Assembly: GCA_021778845.1 (NCBI GenBank)
Contig: JAJYBU010000009.1
Span: 52,611 to 116,610 of the forward strand
Direction: 5' to 3'
Source of the DNA: Acidobacteriota bacterium
GTDB lineage: Bacteria > Acidobacteriota > Terriglobia > Terriglobales > Acidobacteriaceae
Length of the DNA: 64,000 nucleotides
Under the pieces are notes generated by a model. It was not told the DNA's origin. It searched no databases and saw nothing but the letters and a program-made list of their open reading frames with translations. This document shows, in pieces, positions 34,901 to 42,468 of the stretch. The number at the start of each line of letters is the position of its first letter. Position 1 is the stretch's first letter. Position numbers and translations under genes: made by a program.

Positions 34901-35626
34901 GCAGACGCCGGACCAGGGGAGTTGCAGGGTGTTCTGTTCGACGGGAGTCCAGTAGCGGGTGACGGCGTCGAGGAGGCGGAGGCCGACGGGGTCGAAGATG
35001 GCCGACCAGAAGTGCTCCAGCGAGCGGGTGGCGTTGAAGATGGCGTTGATGACGAGATAGACGGCGAAGAAGACGACGCCCTGCAGATAGACGACGAAGA
35101 GCTTGCGGGTGAGAGCGGCGATGGTGAAGAAGATGGAGCCGAGGAAGAAGATTTGAACGACGGTGACGATGAGGAAGGCATGCACGTACCAGTGGAAGGC
35201 GCCGTGCGCGATGCGGGTGTGGTCTGCCCAGGGGGCGAGGGTTCCGGCAGCTTCACCGAAGATGAGGCCGGTGAAGACCAGGACCGTCGTGACGAACGAA
35301 CCTGCCCAGCGGCCGCCCAGATACGCGAACCTGGTGATGGGCTTGGTGAAGATGATCTGGTAGGTGTCGCGCTGGAAGTCGCGCAGGATGGAGGTGCCGA
35401 AGAGGGCGGCGATGACGATGCAGCCAAAGAAACTGAAGATGATGTAGATGGCGGTGGTGGCGAACGGGCCGTTGAGCAGTACCTTGTCGTTGCCGGTGTT
35501 GAGGAAGTCTTCCGCGGCGATGCAGAGGAAGCTGAGGAAGAACCAGAGCGCGAAGTAGACGTAGGTGGAGAGGCTCTTTGCGCGGAGCTTTAGCTCGAAG
35601 GTAAAGAATTCCCAGAACTGTGCCAT
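31976..35626 (-). CDS. ABC-2 permease fused to M1-family metallopeptidase
   Basis: 1216 aa from ATG at 35626; the longer open frame upstream overlaps the ATPase gene and lacks homology. Residues ~1-340 and ~390-560 contain two sets of six or so membrane helices of ABC-2 type ('FWEFFTFELKLRAKSLSTYV' at the start). A further helix near 600 leads to a periplasmic M1 gluzincin domain. The zinc site is 'HELAHQWWGHQ' near residue 950, with the third ligand Glu in 'SMMSESLAEYSAL' spacing. The same fusion is known in Bacteroidetes and acidobacteria, next to an ABC ATPase as here. The substrate and transport link are unknown. Confidence 0.88.
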   Translation of the reverse strand: MAQFWEFFTFELKLRAKSLSTYVYFALWFFLSFLCIAAEDFLNTGNDKVLLNGPFATTAIYIIFSFFGCIVIAALFGTSILRDFQRDTYQIIFTKPITRFAYLGGRWAGSFVTTVLVFTGLIFGEAAGTLAPWADHTRIAHGAFHWYVHAFLIVTVVQIFFLGSIFFTIAALTRKLFVVYLQGVVFFAVYLVINAIFNATRSLEHFWSAIFDPVGLRLLDAVTRYWTPVEQNTLQLPWSGVCLYNRLVWMGVGVLSLIVVYALFPLSVETLTSVSQGRRAARERENDASAAQGARSLVAARLPIIHQVFNASTTLAQFVSLTRIRIRNIFTELPFWAIFCVMVMYAMLQGHFAGHFQDQNVYPVTFLMLDAVRGNSFILLLVVATLYAGELVWRERDTHFDGIHDALPMRESTDWLSRLAALAAIELVLLTVVMLCGILSQTFAGYFHYELIEYFKELYVIVFPQVLIYTLFALFLQTVLKNKFIGHGIVIGSFVLLAVLQAHGWEDTLYLFGNTPSYTYSDMNGYGHFVPALFWSITYWLSIAAFLGVLSIGLAMRGADDGWAARMRLFRHRTPRLMPAAVAFVLIAIGSGSWYFYNTHVLNEFLSAPQRRDIQAQYERDFKKYQFLPQPKVIAVDANVDIYPEHRSFSGTGHYVLQNKTAAPISQIHIVDTQQSISNVRFDRPFHKVSSSKRDLYTIYALDQPLAPGEKLNMNFSVGYNSRGFRDGGERPELAYSGTFFDVGYFPTIGYDPGFELTDPRRRREQHLGPVTDLPQRGDPLGSRTNLFTKDSDWITYNTVVSTSDHDSEGKPQIALAPGYLQRDWHQNGRHYFAYSMGDVKTLDFFAYVSARYDVKRDVFQGVNGPINIEVYYDPHHPYDVDDMIASSKAGLAYYERNYSPFEFKQFRILEFPRYRAFAQSFPNTVPYAESGFIGRVVNPQEDIDRTYFVTAHELAHQWWGHQLIGGAVAGSNMMSESLAEYSALRIAQKKYGDDQMHKFLKHELDGYLRGRASEAHKEPPIVLVQREAYVWYQKGSLVMYGLADFIGEDKVNLALHNFLMQYRYANASDNQDAPYPDTRQFVAALRAQTPPEYQYYITDAFENIVLYDNKALTATYVKTPDKKYKVTLTVQARKLKSDGSGNETPMPFADYIDIGVFSGKKGHEKTLYLQKKKFTQPKQTFEIVVDQLPTRAGIDPINKLIDRIPDDNTIDVTKP

Positions 35627-35681
35627 GGATGACCCTGTGTCTCCGAATGGATGCGGATAGATGCGGATGGCCCGAGGTGAA

Positions 35682-36575
35682 TCAGTTCGCGGCCTGACTG
35701 GCAGCTTGGGTGGCGAGGTTGAGGAAATAGACGTCTTCGAGGCCAGAGTCGACGGGCTTGAAGTCTGCGCCGGGATTGGTGCCGGCGTAGATGCGGACTT
35801 CATGAAGGCCGCCGACAAGATGGGTTGAGATGACGCTGAAGGAGGCTTCGAGGGCGCGCAGCTCGTCGTCGGTGGCAACGACTTTTGAGAAGATTTTTCC
35901 GTTGAGCAGATCAAGGGCTGCGGCGGGCGAGCCTTCGAGCAGGACCTGCCCGCTGGCGATGATGGCCATGCGCGGGCAGAGCTCGCGAACGTCGTCGACG
36001 ATGTGGGTGGAGAGGATGACGGTGACGTTGGAGCCGATGGAGCTGAGGAGATTGAGGAAGCGGTTGCGCTCGGCGGGATCGAGGCCCGCGGTGGGCTCGT
36101 CGACGATGATGAGTTTGGGATTGGCGAGCAGGGCCTGCGCGATGCCGAAACGCTGCTTCATGCCGCCAGAGTAGGTGCTGAGTGACTTCTTGCGCGCGGC
36201 CCAGAGATTGGTCTGGTTCAGCAGCGCGTCGACCATCTGGTTGCGCTCGGTCTTGTTGGAGATGCCCTTCATGATGGCGAGGTGATGGAGCATGTCGAGG
36301 GCGGACATGCGGGGGTAGACGCCGAACTCCTGCGGCAGATAGCCGAGGACGCGGCGGACGGCGTTCTTGTCCTTGAGGACGTCGATGCCGTCGAGGGTGA
36401 CGGAGCCGGAGTCGGGGTCCTGCAGCGTGGCCACCGTGCGCATGAGCGAGGACTTGCCGGCGCCGTTGGGGCCAAGCAGACCAAACATCTCGTTGCCGAT
36501 GGTGAGGGAGAGATTCCTGAGAGCTTTGACGCCGTTGGGGTAGGTCTTGGAGAGACCAGAGATGGTGAGTGCCAC
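35682..36575 (-). CDS. ABC-2 type transporter ATPase
   Basis: 297 aa. Walker A 'GLLGPNGAGKSSLMRTVATL', Q-loop 'YLPQEFGVYPRM', signature 'YSGGMKQRFGIAQALL', Walker B 'LIIVDEPTAGLDPAERN', H-loop 'VILSTHIVDDV'. A ~75-residue C-terminal extension follows ('KIFSKVVATDDELRALEAS'), as in CcmA/NatA-like ATPases. It ends the upstream part of a two-gene operon with the permease-M1 fusion, 55 bases apart. Confidence 0.92.
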   Translation of the reverse strand: MALTISGLSKTYPNGVKALRNLSLTIGNEMFGLLGPNGAGKSSLMRTVATLQDPDSGSVTLDGIDVLKDKNAVRRVLGYLPQEFGVYPRMSALDMLHHLAIMKGISNKTERNQMVDALLNQTNLWAARKKSLSTYSGGMKQRFGIAQALLANPKLIIVDEPTAGLDPAERNRFLNLLSSIGSNVTVILSTHIVDDVRELCPRMAIIASGQVLLEGSPAAALDLLNGKIFSKVVATDDELRALEASFSVISTHLVGGLHEVRIYAGTNPGADFKPVDSGLEDVYFLNLATQAASQAAN

Positions 36576-36850
36576 GCGCTACCCTCCGATGTGGATGGTG
36601 CTGAAGGACTACAGTAGCCGGAATATATCACGGCCATCGAGGAGTACGGGGATGAATCGCGTTTGGTTCCATGGCTGCAGCGCGACAGGAGTTTTCTTCT
36701 GCTGAGCCGAGCGGTCGGCTTGTCTGGTTTGTCGGAGAGGGCTGCTGGTTGATAGATTGGGGGCTGAGGGAGGGCCATCGGAACTGACACGATGGCGGCT
36801 GCCCGGCAAATCAGCACCGAAAAGACGGTGGCTCGTGAGAGGATTTGAGT
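36576..36850. other. Divergent intergenic region
   Basis: 275 bases between the ABC ATPase (-) and the small basic protein (+). It is likely to hold both promoters. I find no strong -10/-35 pair and no palindrome beyond short ones. Confidence 0.35.
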
Positions 36851-37054
36851 ATGAGTGATTTTGTTCCCAAAGCAGGCGGAGTGAAGGTCGGCGGGCTGAG
36901 CCGCAAGGCGCAGAAACTACAGTCGTTGCGCGAGAAGGCGGCCTCCGTGAAGAGTGGTGCGAAGCCGCTTCCCGGGGCGTCGGCGGCGGTGTTCAAGGCG
37001 AAGGATTCGTTTGCGAACACGAAGAAGACAACGTTCCAGCGCAAGGCTGTTTAG
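36851..37054 (+). CDS. Small basic protein of unknown function
   Basis: 67 aa from ATG at 36851 with GAGAGGA nine bases upstream; a TTG six bases earlier is less likely. Very Lys/Ala/Ser-rich ('GGVKVGGLSRKAQKLQSLRE', 'KAASVKSGAKPLPGAS', 'KAKDSFANTKKTTFQRKAV'), with an estimated pI well above 10 and no aromatic core. It may be disordered and nucleic-acid binding. No family is recognised. Confidence 0.55.
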   Translation: MSDFVPKAGGVKVGGLSRKAQKLQSLREKAASVKSGAKPLPGASAAVFKAKDSFANTKKTTFQRKAV

Positions 37055-37160
37055 CGAAACGGATAAGGGGCAAGGGCTGGTTGGACAAGCCGTTGGGCGC
37101 TGAATAAACTATAAGCCTGCCCTTTTTTAATCCGCAGATACAAGGATTACCTCCGAGTTC

Positions 37161-38294
37161 ATGGCGTCTCCCCTGTCGTTCACCGGATTTGTGTGGAAGA
37201 ATTTGAAGCGGCGACGGCTGAGAAGTCTGCTGACCCTGTGCGGGATTGGCATGGCCATTGGAGCATTTGTGGGTTTGGTGGGATTTTCGCATGCGTTTGA
37301 ACAGGGCTGGCAGAGCATCTACTCGAGCAGCGGCATTGACATTGCGGTGATCCAGCAGACGTTTCTGAATACGTCGGTGGACGAGGCGGCGGGGGCGAAG
37401 TTGAAGGCGCTGCCGGTAGTGGCCCAGGCTACGCCGATGATCTACAACTTGATGGACCTGACGCCGGAGGTGAATGCGCTGGTGTATGGGTGGAAGGCTG
37501 ATTCGTTCGAGTTTCAGTCCTTGAAGGTGCTCTCAGGCAGGCGTTTCCAGGATGGCCAGGCGGAGGTGATGCTGGGCGATCTGCTGGCTGAGGATCTGAA
37601 GAAGCAGGTGGGCGATACGATGGAGATTCAGGGTACGCCGTTCAAGGTGGTGGGGATCTACCATGGCGGCTCGGGGCTGGAGGCCGGGGCGGTGATCATG
37701 CCGCTGGACCAGTTGCAGCAACTGAGCAGCATGCAGGGAAAAGTCTCGACGTACCACGTGCGGTTGCGTCCGACACCTCGTGGCATGAGTGCGGAGGCGT
37801 ATAGGAAAGAGGCGCAGGCCGAGATCGAGGCCGCACTGCCGGGGCTGCGCGCGATGCCGGCAACCGAGCGCGCCAACAATAATCAATTTGTGCGCATGGC
37901 GCAGGGTTCTGCGTGGGGCACGTCATTGATTGCGTTGCTGATCGGTATTCTGGGCATCGCCAACACGATGGCAATGTCCGTGTTTGAGCGCACGCGGGAG
38001 ATCGGCGTTTTGCGTTCGCTGGGCTGGAAGCGGCGTCAGGTGCTGGTGCTGATTGAGTTGGAGGCAGGGCTGCTGGGTTTGGGCGGTGGACTGCTGGGCA
38101 TCGTGCTGGGATGGTGCGCGCTGCATGTGCTGGCGATACTGCCGCAAACGGCGAGTATCGCATCTTCGTCGTTTCCGTGGGCGCTGGCCGTGGAGGCTCT
38201 GGGGCTTGCTGTACTGGCCGGACTGGCGGCCGGGGCGCTGCCGGCGTGGCGCGGAGCAAAACTAGCTCCGGTGGAGGCTCTGCGGCATGTCTGA
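37161..38294 (+). CDS. ABC transporter permease, LolC/MacB type
   Basis: 377 aa. N-terminal helix 'LRSLLTLCGIGMAIGAFVGL', then a ~215-residue periplasmic domain ('SGIDIAVIQQTFLNTS' start), and three helices in the last 130 residues ('TSLIALLIGILGIANTMAMS', 'GLLGLGGGLLGIVLGWCALH', 'ALAVEALGLAVLAGLAAGAL'). Coupling region 'MSVFERTREIGVLRSLGWKR'. It overlaps the ATPase gene by eight bases and is followed by a LolA-like protein. Lipoprotein or lipid trafficking to the outer envelope is the likely theme. Confidence 0.9.
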   Translation: MASPLSFTGFVWKNLKRRRLRSLLTLCGIGMAIGAFVGLVGFSHAFEQGWQSIYSSSGIDIAVIQQTFLNTSVDEAAGAKLKALPVVAQATPMIYNLMDLTPEVNALVYGWKADSFEFQSLKVLSGRRFQDGQAEVMLGDLLAEDLKKQVGDTMEIQGTPFKVVGIYHGGSGLEAGAVIMPLDQLQQLSSMQGKVSTYHVRLRPTPRGMSAEAYRKEAQAEIEAALPGLRAMPATERANNNQFVRMAQGSAWGTSLIALLIGILGIANTMAMSVFERTREIGVLRSLGWKRRQVLVLIELEAGLLGLGGGLLGIVLGWCALHVLAILPQTASIASSSFPWALAVEALGLAVLAGLAAGALPAWRGAKLAPVEALRHV

Positions 38295-38952
38295 TGCAAC
38301 GCTCGAAGTACGCGATCTCCATAAGAGCTACGACGAAGGACGCATCGAGGCGCTGCGCGGTGTGGACCTCAAGATCGCCGCAGGGGAGTACGTCGTGATC
38401 ACCGGACAGAGCGGCAGCGGTAAGTCCACGCTGCTGCACCTGTTGGGCGGATTGGACCGTCCAACCAGTGGTGAGGTTCGGTTTAGAGACGCGAGGCTGT
38501 GCACGGCGACGGACCTGGATTCGTATCGGGCCGAGAGCGTTGGATTCGTCTTCCAGGCCTTTCACCTGCTGCCAACGTTGCGGGCGATCGAGAATGTGCA
38601 GGTGCCGATGCTGGCGCTGAACCACCCACGAGCGGACCGCGCAGCGAGGGCCAGGGCGTTGCTCGAGGAGATGGACATGGGGCACCGGGCGGAACAGTAT
38701 CCCAACCAGTTGTCGGCAGGAGAGCGGCAGAGGGTGGCGGTGGCACGGGCACTGGCGAACGATCCGGAGATTCTGCTGGCCGATGAGCCGACCGGAAATC
38801 TGGATAGCGTGAACTCAGCGCACATCATGGAGATTCTGATCGGGCTGCAGCGGCGGCGGGGGATGTCGCTGATCGTGGTGACGCATGAGCAGGAGATTGC
38901 GCGGGCCGCGCCGCGGCTGATTCGTATGCGGGATGGGAAGGTCGAAGCATGA
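38287..38952 (+). CDS. ABC transporter ATPase, LolD/MacB type
   Basis: 221 aa. Walker A 'ITGQSGSGKSTLLHLLGG', Q-loop 'FVFQAFHLLPTL', signature 'LSAGERQRVAVARALA', Walker B 'ILLADEPTGNLDSV', H-loop 'LIVVTHEQEIA'. LSAGE in place of the common LSGGE is a small oddity. It is translationally coupled at both ends: an eight-base overlap with the permease and ATGA with the next gene. Confidence 0.92.
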   Translation: MSDATLEVRDLHKSYDEGRIEALRGVDLKIAAGEYVVITGQSGSGKSTLLHLLGGLDRPTSGEVRFRDARLCTATDLDSYRAESVGFVFQAFHLLPTLRAIENVQVPMLALNHPRADRAARARALLEEMDMGHRAEQYPNQLSAGERQRVAVARALANDPEILLADEPTGNLDSVNSAHIMEILIGLQRRRGMSLIVVTHEQEIARAAPRLIRMRDGKVEA

Positions 38953-39707
38953 GATCAGGAGCTCTGACGCTGGCGGCAGCGATGCTCTTCCCGGGGGTAG
39001 CACGGAGCGCGGATGTTCCGGGATCGCTGGCAGCAGCGCGCGCGCAGATCACGACCGCGGACTATCGACTGAGTGGACGCCTGGTGCGCGTGGACGCAAG
39101 TGGAGCCCGGACCAGTGACGGCATCAGCATCAAGGCGCACTGGTTTCCGGGCATGTTGCGGGTGCTACTGGAGGTGAATTCGCCCGCGCAGGCGCGGGTC
39201 CATGCGCTGATCGAGATGCGTCCGGGAGGAGCGACGACGATACAGATTGCGCGTCCGGGCGATGCGGCGGCGCGCGTGCTGCCGTTTGATCAGTGGAGTA
39301 CGGGGCCGCTTGGGGAGGGATTCAGCTACGAGGATTTCGTCGACTCATATTACTTCTGGACGGGCCAGAAGGACATGGGAACGGTGAAGTTCGGGGCGCG
39401 GATGTGCGACCTGCTGCAGAGCACTCCGGGAGCAGAGGACAGGACGCACTACGCCGAGGTGAAGAGCTGGCTGGATGCAACAAGCAGCTTCCCGGTGTAC
39501 GTGGAAAAGACGTTGAAGGGCCACGGGACGGTGAAGGAGTTTACGTCTTATGGGCTGCGGCGTACCGAGGGTGTCTGGTCGGCGAGCCAGGTGGAGGCGA
39601 AACTGCAAGGCCAAAGCGGCTCGACTCTGCTTATAATCGAGCACGGCACGCCTAGAGCACACCTCGGCAACAAGGATTTCAGTTCGGAACAACTTACGCA
39701 TTTTTAG
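38949..39707 (+). CDS. LolA-like periplasmic lipoprotein-sorting protein
   Basis: 252 aa with a signal peptide (cleavage near ARSAD, residue 21). The body matches the outer-membrane lipoprotein-sorting family used with MacB-like ABC pairs: 'YRLSGRLVRVDASGAR', 'GISIKAHWFPGMLRVLLEV', 'FEDFVDSYYFW'-type 'YEDFVDSYYFWTGQKDMG', 'FPVYVEKTLKGHGTVKEF', 'FSSEQLTHF'. These proteins have a half-barrel that can hold acyl chains. The ATGA overlap with the ATPase supports one three-gene transporter operon. Confidence 0.85.
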   Translation: MRSGALTLAAAMLFPGVARSADVPGSLAAARAQITTADYRLSGRLVRVDASGARTSDGISIKAHWFPGMLRVLLEVNSPAQARVHALIEMRPGGATTIQIARPGDAAARVLPFDQWSTGPLGEGFSYEDFVDSYYFWTGQKDMGTVKFGARMCDLLQSTPGAEDRTHYAEVKSWLDATSSFPVYVEKTLKGHGTVKEFTSYGLRRTEGVWSASQVEAKLQGQSGSTLLIIEHGTPRAHLGNKDFSSEQLTHF

Positions 39708-39715
39708 GACGGTGC

Positions 39716-40807
39716 ATGCACTATCTTCTCTGGATGATTGGCTTAATGGCGGCTCTGGTCGCAACGGGTTTCATGTATCAGTGGCTGGGCGCGCACTATG
39801 ACCGGTTGCGTTATGCGAGCAATGGACGGTGGATCAATATCGGAGAAGGACGCAGGCTGTACCTGCTCGAGAAGGGATCTGGCGGCGCGCCGGTGATCTT
39901 CGAGTCGGGGATTGCGGCTACGAATTTGAACTGGTTCCATGTGCAGGAGCGGGTTTCGCGGTTCGCATTCACTGCGTCGTACGACCGCAGCGGCCTTGGC
40001 TGGAGCAGCCCGTCGCAGACAAGGCGGACGCCGGGTAACATTGCCGCGGAACTGCATGCGATGCTGGAGGGCGCTGGAATCAAGCCTCCCTATGTCCTGG
40101 TGGGACACTCGTTCGGCGGCCTGGTGATGCGGAAGTTCGCGCTGCTGTATCCGGATGAGGTGAGCAGCGTCGTGCTGGTGGACCCGATGCGTTGCGAGGA
40201 GTGGCCGCCACTGGATCCGACCAAGCAGGCGCTGCTGAATCGCGGCATGAAGCTCACCAACTATGCGATTCCGATTGCGCGGCTGGGACTGGCGCGGCTG
40301 GCGGTGACCTCGCTGCTGTGCCGCTCGGGAAACCTGGCGGAGCGGCTGGCTGGCGCGGCTGGCAATGGAGGCAAACATGTCCTCGGGCGAGTGAGAGGCG
40401 AGGTGAACAAGATGCCGCAGGAGGTTTGGCCCGCCGTAGCGGCTCACTGGTCGCGGCCTGGATATTACGCTGGGATGCACAACCATGTGGAGGCCGTGCC
40501 GGAGAGCGTGCGGGAGATGCTGAGCTCAGGGCCGATTCGTGGAATCCCCGTGCTGCTGTTGACGCCCGGAAAATCGCAGCCGCTGTCCAAGGAGTGCCTG
40601 CTCCAGATTGGCGACAATGTGCAGCAGGTGATCGCGCATGAGAGCGAGCATTGGATTCATCTCGACGAACCGGATTTGGTGATCGATTCTATTTTGGAGA
40701 TGGTGACGGCCGCTGCTCCTGGGGTGTTGGCCGCCACGCCACAGACACTGGTTCCAGCCGCCGTGGCGATGACCCGCGCTCCCGAGGCTTTGGCCGCCAC
40801 GAGCTGA
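39716..40807 (+). CDS. Membrane-anchored alpha/beta hydrolase
   Basis: 363 aa. One N-terminal membrane helix ('LLWMIGLMAALVATGFMYQW') anchors an alpha/beta hydrolase. Oxyanion region 'PVIFESGIAATNLNW', nucleophile elbow 'LVGHSFGGLVMRKFALLYP' (Ser near 130), a likely acid in 'VSSVVLVDP' or after strand 7, and the His in 'ESEHWIHLDEPD' near 302. The last ~25 residues are Ala/Thr/Pro-rich. It starts eight bases after the LolA-like gene, so it may belong to that operon. It converges on the acyl-CoA ligase gene. The substrate is unknown. Confidence 0.85.
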   Translation: MHYLLWMIGLMAALVATGFMYQWLGAHYDRLRYASNGRWINIGEGRRLYLLEKGSGGAPVIFESGIAATNLNWFHVQERVSRFAFTASYDRSGLGWSSPSQTRRTPGNIAAELHAMLEGAGIKPPYVLVGHSFGGLVMRKFALLYPDEVSSVVLVDPMRCEEWPPLDPTKQALLNRGMKLTNYAIPIARLGLARLAVTSLLCRSGNLAERLAGAAGNGGKHVLGRVRGEVNKMPQEVWPAVAAHWSRPGYYAGMHNHVEAVPESVREMLSSGPIRGIPVLLLTPGKSQPLSKECLLQIGDNVQQVIAHESEHWIHLDEPDLVIDSILEMVTAAAPGVLAATPQTLVPAAVAMTRAPEALAATS

Positions 40808-40839
40808 GAAGCCGGGTGGATTGGGCCGCGGCCGCAGAA

Positions 40840-42468
40840 CTATGTTCCGCTGGCCGGTGAGCCTGTCTCTTTGGAGAACTGCTCGCGCAGCACGCGGCGG
40901 AGCAACTTCCCGTTATGATTCTGCGGGAGCGTGCCGGGAGCGAAGATCCAGATGCGGCGTGGCGATTTGTAGGCCGCAAGCTGCTGGCGGCAGAAGTCCA
41001 TCAGGGCCTGCTCGCTGGTCGCAGCGCCGCTGTGCAGTTCGACAGCCGCGGCGGGAATCTCGTGCATCTCCTTGTGGGGAAGGCCGAACGCAACGGCGCG
41101 GGCGACGGCGGGATGCGCGAGCACGGCCTCTTCCAACTCACGGACGTAGACCGAGTAGCCGCCGGACTTGATGACATCCTTGATGCGCCCGACCAGGCGA
41201 ATGAGCCCAAGGCGGTTGCGCGTCGCCAGGTCGCCGGTGCGCAACCAGCCATCGGAGGTCAGCAGGGCGCTGCTCTCGGCTTCGCCTTTTTCATCCTTCC
41301 AGTAGTGCGGAGCAAGCCCGCGGCGACGGATCTGGCACTCGCCGGTCGCGCCGGTGGGTACCGGTCTTCCCTGCTCGTCAACCACGCGAATGTGAAAGGG
41401 CGGCACGGGAAAGCAGAGGTCGCCGCTGCCGGGCAACAGCGACAGTTCCACGCCCATCATGGCGAGACCGCCAAGCTCGACCATGCCGTAGCCATTGAGC
41501 AGCACGGGAGGAATGCGCCAGCCGCCGGGCAGGCGCAACAGTGCTCCATACGCGCGCAGACGCTGACGGACTTCGGAGGGTAGATGGTCGCTGGCAGAGA
41601 GCCACACACGCACGCTTGCGAGACGTGCGGGGTCCGGGTTGCTGTCGACCAGCCGGGCAAACATGGCGGGGACGCCAACAAAGGCGGTGATGCGGAAGCG
41701 CTCGGCGAGATCGAGGGCACTGGCGACGTCGAAGCGATCGAGAAAACAGCCGCGAATGCCCGCCATCAGACCGTACAGCGCGATGCTGACTGCCATGATG
41801 TGCGACCACGGCAGAGCGATGAGCGCGAGATCGCTGGCGCCGAGCAGAACGCCGGTGAGCACGGTGGAGGAGCGCGCACCCAGGAGCGCGTTGCTGGAGA
41901 GAACAGCGCCCTTGGGAAAGCCACTGGTCCCGGAGGTGTGGAAGATGGCCACGGTTGCGGCCGGATCAACGGCTATCGGTGGGAAAGATGGTCCGGTGAC
42001 GCTGGCGCGGACAAATCCATCGAGAGTGTCGGCCTCGTCATCGGCCTGGATCCAGGTGTGAACAGGCAGAGCGCTGCGATCGGCGATGCTGCGTTGGAAG
42101 ACAGCCTTATCGGTAACGAGAATCTCCGTGCCGCTGTCGCCGAGAATGCGCCGCACCTCGGCAAGAGAGAGCTGCGGGTTGAGCGGAACAGCGATGCCTC
42201 CGGCGCGGATGATGGCTAGAAACCAGTGGAAGCAGCGGCGATCGTTGGTGCGATAGATGCCGACGAGTTGGCCGGGGCGAAGTCCGACGGAGCGGCGAAG
42301 GAAGGCGTCCATGGAGCAAACGTCTGCGTGCAATTCCGCAAGACGATAGGGGCCGGCTTCGGTGACCGCGACCTCGCAATCGCGTTTGCGCCGCAGCAGC
42401 TCGTCGAGGAGATTGGCCACCGTAACGCTGCCGTCACGTGAGAGTTCGAGGCGCTGGACGATGTTCAT
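40840..42468 (-). CDS. AMP-forming acyl-CoA ligase
   Basis: 542 aa from ATG at 42468, overlapping the reductase stop by four bases. ANL superfamily motifs: P-loop 'AIFHTSGTSGFPKGAVLSS' near 160, 'LNGYGMVELGGLAMMG' near 305, 'GWLRTGDLATRNRLGLIR' near 395, and the C-terminal catalytic Lys in 'TLPQNHNGKLLRRVLREQ'. The protein adenylates a carboxylic acid and passes it to CoA or another acceptor. The partner is an NAD-dependent reductase of the fatty-acyl-reductase type. The substrate is likely a medium or long acyl chain, but this is inferred. Confidence 0.9.
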   Translation of the reverse strand: MNIVQRLELSRDGSVTVANLLDELLRRKRDCEVAVTEAGPYRLAELHADVCSMDAFLRRSVGLRPGQLVGIYRTNDRRCFHWFLAIIRAGGIAVPLNPQLSLAEVRRILGDSGTEILVTDKAVFQRSIADRSALPVHTWIQADDEADTLDGFVRASVTGPSFPPIAVDPAATVAIFHTSGTSGFPKGAVLSSNALLGARSSTVLTGVLLGASDLALIALPWSHIMAVSIALYGLMAGIRGCFLDRFDVASALDLAERFRITAFVGVPAMFARLVDSNPDPARLASVRVWLSASDHLPSEVRQRLRAYGALLRLPGGWRIPPVLLNGYGMVELGGLAMMGVELSLLPGSGDLCFPVPPFHIRVVDEQGRPVPTGATGECQIRRRGLAPHYWKDEKGEAESSALLTSDGWLRTGDLATRNRLGLIRLVGRIKDVIKSGGYSVYVRELEEAVLAHPAVARAVAFGLPHKEMHEIPAAAVELHSGAATSEQALMDFCRQQLAAYKSPRRIWIFAPGTLPQNHNGKLLRRVLREQFSKETGSPASGT

